Positions 32,445 to 40,932 of a DNA stretch of 64,000 bases are shown here, piece after piece. The DNA is from Streptomyces sp. LHD-70 (GTDB taxonomy: Bacteria > Actinomycetota > Actinomycetes > Streptomycetales > Streptomycetaceae). The notes below the pieces were generated by a model that was not told the DNA's origin, did not search any database, and worked only from the letters and a program-made list of their open reading frames with translations. The translations under genes and the position numbers were made by a program. The stretch lies in NCBI RefSeq assembly GCF_031157275.1, contig NZ_JAVIFW010000019.1:82420-146419 (forward strand), in the 5' to 3' direction. The first letter of the stretch is position 1. Each line of letters begins with the position of its first letter.

Positions 32445-33716
32445 TTAGGCGCTGCGGCGTTTGCGGGCCAGAGCCAGGGCTCCTGCCGCCAGGACGGCCA
32501 CGGCTGCGGCGATTCCGGCGATCAGGCCGAATTGGGAGCCTTCCTGAGGCTCGGCTTCTGCGTGACTGGGGCTGTCGCTGCTTCCTGTCTTGTCTGCGCG
32601 GTCTTTCGAGTCAGGTGAACCGGCAGAGGAATCGCCTGACTCGAGTGGGTTTGAACTCAGCAGCGGGTGCTTTTTCGGTGAGCCCGGATCGCCCTTCTCG
32701 TCGAGAATGTTCGCTCCTGGACGGACGATGCCGTAGCCGAGGTACTTGCTCACACCGCTCTTCTTCTCTTCACTGCGAACCGTGGTCCCCAGGAGTACGC
32801 GGAGGACTTGGTTTGCAGTCCAGTCCGGGTGCGCTGACCAGATGAGCGCGGCGGAGGCCGAGGCGAGGGCAGCAGCTGCGCTGGCTCCACCTCCGTCGCA
32901 GTAGCGCTCGAAGTCGGCGTTGCACCAGCGAGGAACGTCGACCCCGGGAGCAGCGAGATCCACGTCTTCGCCGTACTGCGAGAAGTCGGCCACGTTGCCC
33001 TTGCGGTCCACGGAGGTGACCCCGGTGACTTCGAGTGCGGCTGCCGGATATAGCGGCTTGTTTCCGTCCTTGGCGTTGTCTCCTGTTCCGGCGATCAGGA
33101 GCTTGCCCTTGCTGGCGGCGTATTCAGCTGCACTCTTGTTGTAAAGGTCGTTGCCGATGGCGTTGTGGTTGCGGACATTGATGGTGATGATGTCGGCATC
33201 CATGTCGACGGCAGCGTGGATGGCTGTGTAGAGAGGGTCGCGTTCGATCCACTTGCCGGGTGGTAGTTCGTCATGTTTGAGCAGAGGTACCCGAATAGGG
33301 ATGATCTTCGCTCCGGGTGCGAGACCTTGCAGTCCACCGCCCTTGCCTGTCCCGGCGATGAGTTCGGCTGTGGTGGTGCCTTGCCCGTTGGTGTCCTTGG
33401 TGGAGCCGCCCTTTTCGACTGTGGCGTCCACCCCCTTGAGGACCTGGCCCTTGAGTGAGGGCGTGCCCGGGTTCACACCGGAGTCGATGACGGCGACCTT
33501 GATGCCCTCGCCCTTGGTCTTCTTCCAGATCTCTTCGGCGTGCAGCAGGTCCAGGTACCACTGCTTGGACCGCACGTCATCGGCTGCGGCTGCCGGCGTT
33601 GTCCCGGACAGGGCTATGGCCCAGGCGCCGAGAGCGGCGCCTGCCGTAAGCAGGCCGCGCCGCAGCGGGCGGGCGGGCCAGTTCCGTCGCCGGTCGTGAC
33701 TGATTCTTGCGGTCAT
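32445..33716 (-). CDS. mycP2: Second mycosin-like subtilase, catalytically degenerate
   Basis: 423 residues with signal peptide, S8 fold and C-terminal TM anchor ('GLIAGIAAAVAVLAAGALAL'). Asp78 is kept in 'VAVIDSGVN' and Ser279 in 'GGASAAAA', but the HGT catalytic His is Gln112 ('NGQGTTTAELIAG') and the oxyanion Asn of 'AGN' is lost ('IAGTGDN'). Mycosins process substrates and stabilise the ESX membrane complex, and the structural role does not need catalysis. This copy is therefore predicted to be a pseudoprotease. It sits between the proline-rich probable substrate and esxB. Confidence 0.88.
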   Translation of the reverse strand: MTARISHDRRRNWPARPLRRGLLTAGAALGAWAIALSGTTPAAAADDVRSKQWYLDLLHAEEIWKKTKGEGIKVAVIDSGVNPGTPSLKGQVLKGVDATVEKGGSTKDTNGQGTTTAELIAGTGKGGGLQGLAPGAKIIPIRVPLLKHDELPPGKWIERDPLYTAIHAAVDMDADIITINVRNHNAIGNDLYNKSAAEYAASKGKLLIAGTGDNAKDGNKPLYPAAALEVTGVTSVDRKGNVADFSQYGEDVDLAAPGVDVPRWCNADFERYCDGGGASAAAALASASAALIWSAHPDWTANQVLRVLLGTTVRSEEKKSGVSKYLGYGIVRPGANILDEKGDPGSPKKHPLLSSNPLESGDSSAGSPDSKDRADKTGSSDSPSHAEAEPQEGSQFGLIAGIAAAVAVLAAGALALARKRRSA

Positions 33717-33741
33717 GCTGACTTCCGGACCTTCCCTGTGA

Positions 33742-35556
33742 CTAGTCGATCACCGGTGGCGTGGTGCTCCGCCGCCGGGACTCCCACGTCTCTTCGTCTT
33801 CGGTCAGGTAGTCCGGACGGTCTCCAGTCCGGGCCTGCTCCTTGTCCTGTGGACGCTGTTGGCCTGGACGCCCACCTGCCAGGCCCGTTCCACCAGAGGC
33901 GGAACCACCTGAACCTGGACGGGAACCTGTTGGGGCATTGCGCGCCACGCCAACGATGCCGTTCGTGGCGGGCGTGCCACGGCTCGCTCCGCGAGGGCCG
34001 CTGGACGTCGGCTGCGCGCCGACCACCCCTTGCTGGCCCGGCCGTGTTGTAGCGGCGGAGCCGCGGGCAGGGAGTTCCGATCCGACGACGCCGCCACGCG
34101 GAACACGTGACGAGCCGCTGGTCGGTCCTGTTGCTGCACGCTGCGGCGTCCCGCCCACGATCCCGTCCGCACGGCTAGATCGGGGCACCCCAGGATTGCT
34201 GGTGCCCGTGCGACCGTAAGCAGAGGGCTGCGAGTTGCTGGGACGGCCAGTAATCGGCACTTGCTGTGCAGTGCCAGCGCCTGGTCTTCCCGTTGCTGCA
34301 GGGCCACTTCCGGGAACGTTCGGGCGCGCGGCTGGAGTGGGTCGACCTGCAGCAGGAGGGTTGCTCCCCTGAACGGCAGGCCTTCCGACAGGGCCGGAGC
34401 GTCCGGTGGCCGTTGGAGTGTTCTGGGCAGTGCCGGGTCGCCCTGCGGGCATAGGCCCCGTAGCGGTCTGGCCTGGTCGTCCAACAGCACGAGGGTTGGG
34501 CGAAGTGGTCTTTTGCGTGCCGCTCGACTGCCCTGCCGGGCGCTGCGTGGCCTGGGGCAGAGGCCCACCAGGGACGCCAACCGGAGGAACAGCCGGCCCG
34601 CTGGGTGGGCCAGCTGGTGCCGTTGTCGTGGGAGGTGCGGCCGAGGTCTGGCTCGGAGCGGGAGGTGCGGCGACGGTGTCGATCTGGACCCCTGTGCCAG
34701 GGGCTGGACTGGATGGAGCAGTACCGTTGCCGACCGGTCCGGAAGAGGCGCCCCACGCTTCGCCGGCGCCCGCACCACCAGGAGTTACCTGTGCCGGTGA
34801 ACTCACCGTTGTACTTCCGGTTGAGCCCGATTCCCCTGCATTTGTTTCACCGGAACCGGATGGCTTCGGCACCGACGCCTTCACTGGCTTCGGCGGTAGA
34901 GGTGCCTTCTGGGACGCCAGGTTCTGTTCCGAGACCGCATAGAACGACGCCAGTCGGTTCATCTGGTTGATGGCCTCTTGGCGGTCCTTCTCCACCTTCT
35001 GGGCCTCTTGGTAGGACGGGTTTCCATCCGTCTGCTCCACGGAAGTGAAGTCCTCAGGGCGCTTGCGGACGAGTCGCGTATCGCGTGGGGGACGGGAACT
35101 GCGTACGGAAGCCAGGCCGGTGCTGGCCACCGACATTTGGGTGGCAGCTGCATTCGCGAACGTGGCAACTTCCCAGGCATGCTTGGTGAGTTCACCGCCG
35201 TATCGACGGAACTCCCGGCCGGACTCGCCTTCCCAGTCGGTCTTCTTGAGGTAGTCGTCGAGCTCCCTGGCGGCGTCGTTGAGTGAGTCTTTCGCCTTAC
35301 TCAGGGCGTTGCCTACCTGCTCCAGGTCCTCGGGGTTAGCCGTCTCGATGAGGTCGAGCATTGCGTTGAGCTCGCGGCCTTCGAAATTCGTTCTGCCGAA
35401 GAAGCTTCCCGAGCTGCCGAAGCCGAGTGAGCTAGGGAGCGAGCTCACGGCCTCGGTGGCATTGACCGCGTCGTACTCTTTGCGCAGGCCGTCTGCGACG
35501 GCTTCCTGCTGCTGCTCGGGTGTGGCGTCCGGCTGAGGGTTGCCGTCTGGTCGCAT
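33742..35556 (-). CDS. WXG-containing, Pro/Gly-rich probable T7SS substrate
   Basis: 604 residues. The N-terminal 200 residues are helical with 'LKKTDWEGESGREFRRYGGE' (WXG) and a following helix, like PPE/WXG substrates. About 350 residues of Pro/Thr/Gly/Ser low complexity follow, then a conserved-looking end 'RPDYLTEDEETWESRRR' and 'PPVID' that recurs in Streptomyces T7SS loci. Such proteins may be secreted or act on the envelope. AAGGAG precedes the ATG. The gene lies between the ESX-like coiled-coil gene and the second mycosin gene. Confidence 0.75.
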   Translation of the reverse strand: MRPDGNPQPDATPEQQQEAVADGLRKEYDAVNATEAVSSLPSSLGFGSSGSFFGRTNFEGRELNAMLDLIETANPEDLEQVGNALSKAKDSLNDAARELDDYLKKTDWEGESGREFRRYGGELTKHAWEVATFANAAATQMSVASTGLASVRSSRPPRDTRLVRKRPEDFTSVEQTDGNPSYQEAQKVEKDRQEAINQMNRLASFYAVSEQNLASQKAPLPPKPVKASVPKPSGSGETNAGESGSTGSTTVSSPAQVTPGGAGAGEAWGASSGPVGNGTAPSSPAPGTGVQIDTVAAPPAPSQTSAAPPTTTAPAGPPSGPAVPPVGVPGGPLPQATQRPAGQSSGTQKTTSPNPRAVGRPGQTATGPMPAGRPGTAQNTPTATGRSGPVGRPAVQGSNPPAAGRPTPAARPNVPGSGPAATGRPGAGTAQQVPITGRPSNSQPSAYGRTGTSNPGVPRSSRADGIVGGTPQRAATGPTSGSSRVPRGGVVGSELPARGSAATTRPGQQGVVGAQPTSSGPRGASRGTPATNGIVGVARNAPTGSRPGSGGSASGGTGLAGGRPGQQRPQDKEQARTGDRPDYLTEDEETWESRRRSTTPPVID

Positions 35557-35567
35557 CAGCTTTCTCC

Positions 35568-36077
35568 TTAGTCGAATGCGCTTCCGGCATCGGATTCCGA
35601 CCTCTGGGGAACATCGTGGCGCTCAGCCAAGGCGCGCTTCCGCTCGTCCAAGATCCGGGTCTGGATCCCATGGAACCGAGCTCGATGCTCCTCCTCCAAG
35701 TTCCCGAACCCGACCTCAGTGCCCCGCACGGCGATCCGCAGCATCGCGATCTGGTCCCCAAGCGACTTGGAGAGGGACACCAGTTGCTCGTGTACGCGGT
35801 TGTACTGGCTGTAGAGACCGTCCGCCTCCGCGAACGGGGCGTTGCCGGCGCTGAAGGAGCTGCGGGCGATGCGCTGTGCGGCCATCTTCGTGCTGCCTGC
35901 CGCGCCGCCCTCGAGTTCTGACAGGAGTGCGTCCACCCGCTTCTGGAACCGTTCCAGCGCTCCGACCCCGAGCCTGAGGTCGCCGCCTCCACCACTTACG
36001 TCAGGCACGATGCCTGCCCTCCCCGTTTCCCCGTGTGAGCCGTCGCCCTCAGGCGCGGCCCCAGCAGTGGTGCGCAC
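35568..36077 (-). CDS. ESX-like coiled-coil protein, 169 aa
   Basis: GTG start at 36077 with an unstructured first 30 residues. Two long helices follow: 'LERFQKRVDALLSELEGGAA' and 'QLVSLSKSLGDQIAMLRIAV'. It has no WXG, but the size and hairpin form suit an ESX partner or chaperone, probably for the proline-rich protein encoded 11 bases downstream. The family name is not known. Confidence 0.6.
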   Translation of the reverse strand: MRTTAGAAPEGDGSHGETGRAGIVPDVSGGGGDLRLGVGALERFQKRVDALLSELEGGAAGSTKMAAQRIARSSFSAGNAPFAEADGLYSQYNRVHEQLVSLSKSLGDQIAMLRIAVRGTEVGFGNLEEEHRARFHGIQTRILDERKRALAERHDVPQRSESDAGSAFD

Positions 36078-36236
36078 ACTGCTGCTTGTCTACGTACCAC
36101 TGTATCGAGTGCCTCTGACAGCTCCCACGGGTTTCTCGGCCAACTCCCGTCACAAGTTTGACACTTCACCGTCAGCCAGCGGTTGCAGTTCCTTGGTGCG
36201 CATCCGATTTGGGTGTGGTTTGTCCATCTGGTCCGT

Positions 36237-37502
36237 TCAGCTTCTCGTTCCTCGACGTGTCCTTCGGCGGGCATCCCGCAACGCCACTGCACCCCCCGCG
36301 ATTACTGCCGCCAAAACGGAACTGCCGACCACCACATAAGTGCCGAGCCGAGTGGTTCGCTCTTGTGCGGTTTCCCCTATGGGCAATTGGGCCGCCGAAG
36401 GTGCGTCATCTTTGCCCGCGCCGTTAACGATGGGCTCGGGGCTCTCGATGGGCCTGATGTCCTCGGTTAGTGCTCTCACTGGGTCGACGACGCCCCAGCC
36501 CACCAGCCTGTCGTGGCCGGGGATGGAGCGTTCGGCGGTCTGCATGATCTGGGCGTTGATCTGGCGGGCCGTCCACGTGGGGTGCTTGGCCTTGATGAGG
36601 GCCGCCACTCCTGCGACGTAGGGGGCGGAGAAGCTCGTGCCGTTGTCCGAACAGTGGCCGCCACCAGGGACAGTGGAGATCATGTCCACGCCGGGAGCCG
36701 CCACGTCGACGAATTCGCCGGACTGGGAGAAGGCGGCCCGTTCGTTGTTGCGGTCGGACGAGGCCACGGCCAGGACGCCTTCGTACGACGCCGGGTAGGT
36801 CTCCTTGACGTTGCCGCCCAGGCCGTCGTTGCCTGCCGATGCGACCACCACGACCTCCTGGGCGAGTGCCGCGTTCACTGCTTGCCGGAGTTCGTCCGTC
36901 GGCTTCACCGCGTCCGCCGTGTCCTGGGAGATATTGATGACGTCGGCTTTCGCGTTGGTGACCGCGTAGCGAATCGCCGCCGCGAGGGTTTCTGTCGTGC
37001 CGTTGCCTTCGGCGTCGTTCTGCTGGATGGGAATGATGGTCGCGTCGGGGGCCAGGCCTACAAAACCCGTTCCCTTCATCGGTCGGGCGGCGATTATTCC
37101 GGCGACCTTCGTTCCGTGCCCGACGGAATCCGTAGTTCCATCCTCTTTCCCTCGCTCGACCTTGTTGCCGTTGGCGTCTTTCAGGTCCTTGGGTAGGAGG
37201 TTGCGGCCGTATCGCTTATCGACGGCCGGGGCTAGCTGACGGTTCTTGATGTCCACCCCGGTGTCGATTACTGCTACCCGAACTCCCTTGCCTGTGGACT
37301 GCTTCCACAGCTCGTCGAGCAGGACACGCTGCAGTGACCAGGGGCGGCCCTCGTAGGGCTTGTCCGGGAACGTGCACTGGTCCGGTGCTTCGTCGGCGAT
37401 GGCTGGCGTCTGCAGTGAGGCCGGGGAGATCATCCCAAGGGCTCCGGTCATGCACACGGCCGCCCACACCTGTCCGCGGCGATGGATTCTGCCCCTGCGC
37501 AT
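36237..37502 (-). CDS. mycP1: Mycosin (membrane-anchored subtilisin-like protease)
   Basis: 421 residues. The signal peptide ends near residue 37; the S8 catalytic residues are Asp80 ('VAVIDTGVD'), His129 ('GHGTKVAG'), Asn225 ('SAGNDG') and Ser290 ('GTSFSAPYVAG'). A TM helix ('VVVGSSVLAAVIAGGAVAL') and basic tail anchor it. MycP cleaves T7SS substrates and caps the periplasmic side of the EccBCD complex. The ATG at 37502 follows GAGGGGG and is 14 bases after the eccB stop. Confidence 0.93.
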   Translation of the reverse strand: MRRGRIHRRGQVWAAVCMTGALGMISPASLQTPAIADEAPDQCTFPDKPYEGRPWSLQRVLLDELWKQSTGKGVRVAVIDTGVDIKNRQLAPAVDKRYGRNLLPKDLKDANGNKVERGKEDGTTDSVGHGTKVAGIIAARPMKGTGFVGLAPDATIIPIQQNDAEGNGTTETLAAAIRYAVTNAKADVINISQDTADAVKPTDELRQAVNAALAQEVVVVASAGNDGLGGNVKETYPASYEGVLAVASSDRNNERAAFSQSGEFVDVAAPGVDMISTVPGGGHCSDNGTSFSAPYVAGVAALIKAKHPTWTARQINAQIMQTAERSIPGHDRLVGWGVVDPVRALTEDIRPIESPEPIVNGAGKDDAPSAAQLPIGETAQERTTRLGTYVVVGSSVLAAVIAGGAVALRDARRRTRRGTRS

Positions 37503-37516
37503 CAGCAACCGCCCCC

Positions 37517-39055
37517 TCACGAGCCCTGAGGCTGTCGTGCCGCACCGGTCGACAGGCGCGGTCCGGTCGGCAGGAAGGCCGACCACTCGGCAGGGATGGA
37601 GGCGGGCGCGACGTTCTCGTAGCCGAGTCGGTTCTGTGCCTGCTGGGCCTCTTGGAGCTGCCTCTCGCGTTGTTCCTTGCGTTCCTTGGCTGAGCCCGAG
37701 GAGCCGATGCCGGCGTCGTCCGTGGTGCTGTCGCCGTTGGACTGCATCGCGTAGCGCAGCCCGGTGTCGGTGACGAGGAAGAGGAAGCCCGACTTCGTCG
37801 TGGAGCCCTTGAACTGGCGGAACAGCTGGCCCGAGCCCGGAGTGACGTACGCGCTGCTGGACCCCGTGGGGAGAGCGGCGGGGAAGTCCGTCCCGGCCCA
37901 GGTGCTCAGGGTGGTGGCACCCTTCCGGTCCTCGTCCACGTCGCGCAGCACGTTGCACACGGTGTTCCGCTCGCCCTCTCCGGCTTCGGCGGAGTTGACC
38001 GGTGTCGGCTCCGCCTGCGGCCAGGTCTTGTCCTGCCCGAAGGGCTCGCCGGGTGTGAAGGCTGCGGGGCTGACTTGCTTCGCCGCGACCTGGCCGAGGC
38101 GGACCAAGTCCTCGCTGGCGAGCAGGAGTTTGGCGGTGAAGTCCGTGATGGGGGCGACTCGGCCCTTCAGGACCACGTACTTCTGCATCCCGTTGCCTTC
38201 GGTGGCTTCCAGGATCATTCCGACTTTGTTCACGTCCGGTGCGAGGTTCCCCTGGACGGCGGCGTTGTCACCCACCCTGTCAGGGAGCCTCGGGAAAGAG
38301 ATCGGGTCGCCCTTGTGCAGAGTGTTCAGCCAGGCCGACGAGACGCGCTGGGGTGCACGGTTCGCGCCGACCACCTGGCGCAGCAGGCCTTCGTCGGCGG
38401 CGACGGGGTACGCGGTGCCCTTGGCGTCGACGACGTAGCGGGTGCGGTCCGGCCCCTGGACGTACAGAAGCTCGCCGCCGGTGAGGCGTTCCTTGCCCTC
38501 GGTCTTGTTCATGTCGCGCTTGGCGAGGACGAACGTTGCCTTCTGGATGGCTCTGCCGCCCTCACCTGGGCGTTCGCACACGGCCCACCGCTTGTCGGCG
38601 CTGGCTTCCTTGGCGTCGGGAAGGCGATCGGGCGCGTACGGGATGCCGAGGGTCGGCCCGTGCGGGATCTTGCCGCTGTCCAGCACGGACTCGTCGACGT
38701 TGATGATCTTGCCCTTGTCGGGAGTGAGCAGCAGCTTCGCGGAGGACATGTTGAGGACCGGGTGGAGCTGGACCTTTTTTCCGGTCTTCAGCACCACATA
38801 GCGGGTGGTCGACTTGCTGGAGATGATGACGTGCTCTTCCGGCGTGTCCCACTTCAGTGGTGCCGCGGGCTTGAACATGCCCCAGGCCCCGAAGACGGCA
38901 AGGACCACGACCGCGACGATCACACCCGGCATCACCGCGCGGAGCGGACGTGGCCAGCCCTCTTCCGTGCCGGTCGGGTTCGGCTGGAGGAACTGCCCGA
39001 TCAGCCGCCGTCGCGCGAAGGTGTAGGCGTTGAGTTCGTCGCGCCGTGATGCCAT
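37517..39055 (-). CDS. eccB: EccB, T7SS membrane-complex ATPase-like subunit
   Basis: 512 residues. The cytoplasmic start 'MASRRDELNAYTFARRRLIG' is the EccB signature, followed by one TM ('PGVIVAVVVLAVFGAWGMF', 43-61) and the large periplasmic repeat domain ('EHVIISSKSTTRYVVLKTGK', 'YVVDAKGTAYPVAADEGLLR') with paired Cys residues ('WAVCERPGEGG', 'NTVCNVL'). EccB forms the outer scaffold of the ESX pore with EccC and EccD. It follows eccD by 125 bases. Confidence 0.95.
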   Translation of the reverse strand: MASRRDELNAYTFARRRLIGQFLQPNPTGTEEGWPRPLRAVMPGVIVAVVVLAVFGAWGMFKPAAPLKWDTPEEHVIISSKSTTRYVVLKTGKKVQLHPVLNMSSAKLLLTPDKGKIINVDESVLDSGKIPHGPTLGIPYAPDRLPDAKEASADKRWAVCERPGEGGRAIQKATFVLAKRDMNKTEGKERLTGGELLYVQGPDRTRYVVDAKGTAYPVAADEGLLRQVVGANRAPQRVSSAWLNTLHKGDPISFPRLPDRVGDNAAVQGNLAPDVNKVGMILEATEGNGMQKYVVLKGRVAPITDFTAKLLLASEDLVRLGQVAAKQVSPAAFTPGEPFGQDKTWPQAEPTPVNSAEAGEGERNTVCNVLRDVDEDRKGATTLSTWAGTDFPAALPTGSSSAYVTPGSGQLFRQFKGSTTKSGFLFLVTDTGLRYAMQSNGDSTTDDAGIGSSGSAKERKEQRERQLQEAQQAQNRLGYENVAPASIPAEWSAFLPTGPRLSTGAARQPQGS

Positions 39056-39180
39056 CTTGCCGGTGCCTCATTCCCCCGTCGGACCGTCGGCTGAAGCGGT
39101 GCCGAAGTCGTCTTGCTGAATCGATCGGTGCGGTGCGGCTTGGCCGCGTCCGTTGGGCGCGTGCCGTAGGTGCCGTGGCC

Positions 39181-40692
39181 TCATGAGGAGAGCGACCTCA
39201 TGCGGTGGTACGCGTCGAACACGGCCAGGCACAGCGGGAGCAGCGTGAGCAGCACGAAGCTCTCGGCGATCTCGAGGAAGCGCCCCCAGAACGGGGTGAC
39301 GCCCTTCCGCGGCACGACCAGTGCGATGGCGGCCATCAAAGCCGCCACAGCCACGACCGTGACCGAGAGCCACACCAGACGGATGTAGAGCCCGGTGCTG
39401 TCGCCGCTCAGGGCCTTCAGGACCATCTCACCGGGCGGGTTGATGCTGAGCCCGAGGCCGAGCAGCACCAGGCAGGCCAGGCCGGCCGCGAGTGCGCAGC
39501 CCACCTGCGCCGTGTGCCGGAACAGGTGCGCCCGGGTCAGCATCGCCAGGCCCGTGGCGAACGCCAGAAGCTGAGCCCACACGTCGTCCGAGAAGCCGAG
39601 GAACCCGGCTGCAGCGACCGTCACCAGCGCGCAGCCGCCGACCAGGCCGACCAGCAGTTCGTGCCCCCGTCTTGCCTGTACGGCGATCCGCTCGGCGTCG
39701 ATGTCGACGAGCTGCTCGGGTTCGTCGTCCGCGAAGTCGAAGTTCGCAGCCGTGCGCGGCGGTTCGAAGCCGATGGGAAGGCGGGCGAATCGAGTGGAGA
39801 GGCCGGGGAGGAAGGCGAGTGTGCCCACGGCCAGAGGGGAGCAGATGGCGGCGGTCTCGGCCGCGGTCAGGTCCGTAAGGATCGCTACGAACGTCATGAC
39901 CAGGCCGATGGCCGCGGCGAACATGAATGCCACGAAGGGGCCGTCACCGCTGGGGGTGACGATCACCAGCACCAGTGAAGCCACGAGCACGGCCGCACAG
40001 GCGAGCAGGAACTGCAGCTTGCCGATGCCCTGCCCTGCGGTGAGGGGGAGAAGTCCGGTGCCGGCCACTCCCAGGTTCGCGAGTGCTCCGATGCCCAGTG
40101 CCAGCGCCCCGGCGCGGTCCCCGTACACGCGGGCACGAGCGACGGCCAGACCGAGCAGCGTCAGACCGGAGACCGCCGCCACGATGCCTGGCAGCCCATG
40201 CATGTCGTGCCGCACGTCCGAAGCCCACGCCACGAACGCGAGGAGAATGAACAAAACAGATGCGCCGAACAGTCCGGCTCCGCGCAGCAGTTCGTCGTTC
40301 CACAGGGCGCGGTCGCGGGTGACGGAGGTGGCTGTTGCGTGGGAGACGTCGTCGAAGACAGCGGGCGGCAGTGACTCGGAGAACGGCCGCATCGAGAGGA
40401 ACTCACCGTCGACGATGCGTTGAGCCGCCAAGGACCGTGCCTCGTCGAGCACGGTGCCGTCCCGGCGTACGAGGTGATACCCGACAGGTCCACCCGGCTC
40501 CGGAGTCTGCCCTGAGAGGCGGAGGATCTCCGGATAGAGGTGGGCGAGCGGGATGTCATCCGGCAGCGCCACGTCGACACGGCTGTCCGGCGCCGCGACG
40601 ATCACGCGACGAAACCCGGCGCCGCGCCCGGTCGGCATCCCGCGCCCGTGGAATCCCCCCGGACCGCCTGGCGCTTGAACCGTCGAACTCAC
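39181..40692 (-). CDS. eccD: EccD, T7SS multi-TM channel subunit
   Basis: 503 residues. The N-terminal ubiquitin-like domain ('RRVIVAAPDSRVDVALPDDI') is followed by about 11 TM helices (for example 'LFGASVLFILLAFVAWASDV', 'LACAAVLVASLVLVIVTPSG', 'VTVVAVAALMAAIALVVPRK') with a central loop. EccD dimers line the inner-membrane vestibule of ESX systems. It is the first gene of the minus-strand operon, divergent from eccC. No eccE is seen in the locus. Confidence 0.95.
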   Translation of the reverse strand: MSSTVQAPGGPGGFHGRGMPTGRGAGFRRVIVAAPDSRVDVALPDDIPLAHLYPEILRLSGQTPEPGGPVGYHLVRRDGTVLDEARSLAAQRIVDGEFLSMRPFSESLPPAVFDDVSHATATSVTRDRALWNDELLRGAGLFGASVLFILLAFVAWASDVRHDMHGLPGIVAAVSGLTLLGLAVARARVYGDRAGALALGIGALANLGVAGTGLLPLTAGQGIGKLQFLLACAAVLVASLVLVIVTPSGDGPFVAFMFAAAIGLVMTFVAILTDLTAAETAAICSPLAVGTLAFLPGLSTRFARLPIGFEPPRTAANFDFADDEPEQLVDIDAERIAVQARRGHELLVGLVGGCALVTVAAAGFLGFSDDVWAQLLAFATGLAMLTRAHLFRHTAQVGCALAAGLACLVLLGLGLSINPPGEMVLKALSGDSTGLYIRLVWLSVTVVAVAALMAAIALVVPRKGVTPFWGRFLEIAESFVLLTLLPLCLAVFDAYHRMRSLSS

Positions 40693-40932
40693 TTACCGGC
40701 TCCCCCTCCACACTGCATAGGAGCCCCAGCCTGAGCCGGTCACCCCCGTACCCGCTTGTCCCGCATGACCGCGAATACCCCCGAATCTACTGGTTGTTCG
40801 CGGGTGCGTACACGCGGGAGTCACCCTACTCGGCCCGACTGTCACTGTCCGCACGTAGGATCGCGGGTGGCTGGAGCCAGCGCCGCGGGGGTGCGAAGGG
40901 CCAATTCCAGCCAGTGAGGGGATGGGGGCGCT
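40693..40932. promoter_or_regulatory. Divergent eccD/eccC intergenic region
   Basis: 240 bp without a gene separates the two T7SS transcription units. TAGGAT at 40857-40862 is a plausible -10 for eccC with a 65-base leader. No clear -35 or dyad was seen. Confidence 0.4.

Noticed and set aside
33842..34942. Several + frames opposite the proline-rich T7SS protein
   Set aside because: They arise from low-complexity GC-rich repeats on the coding strand.
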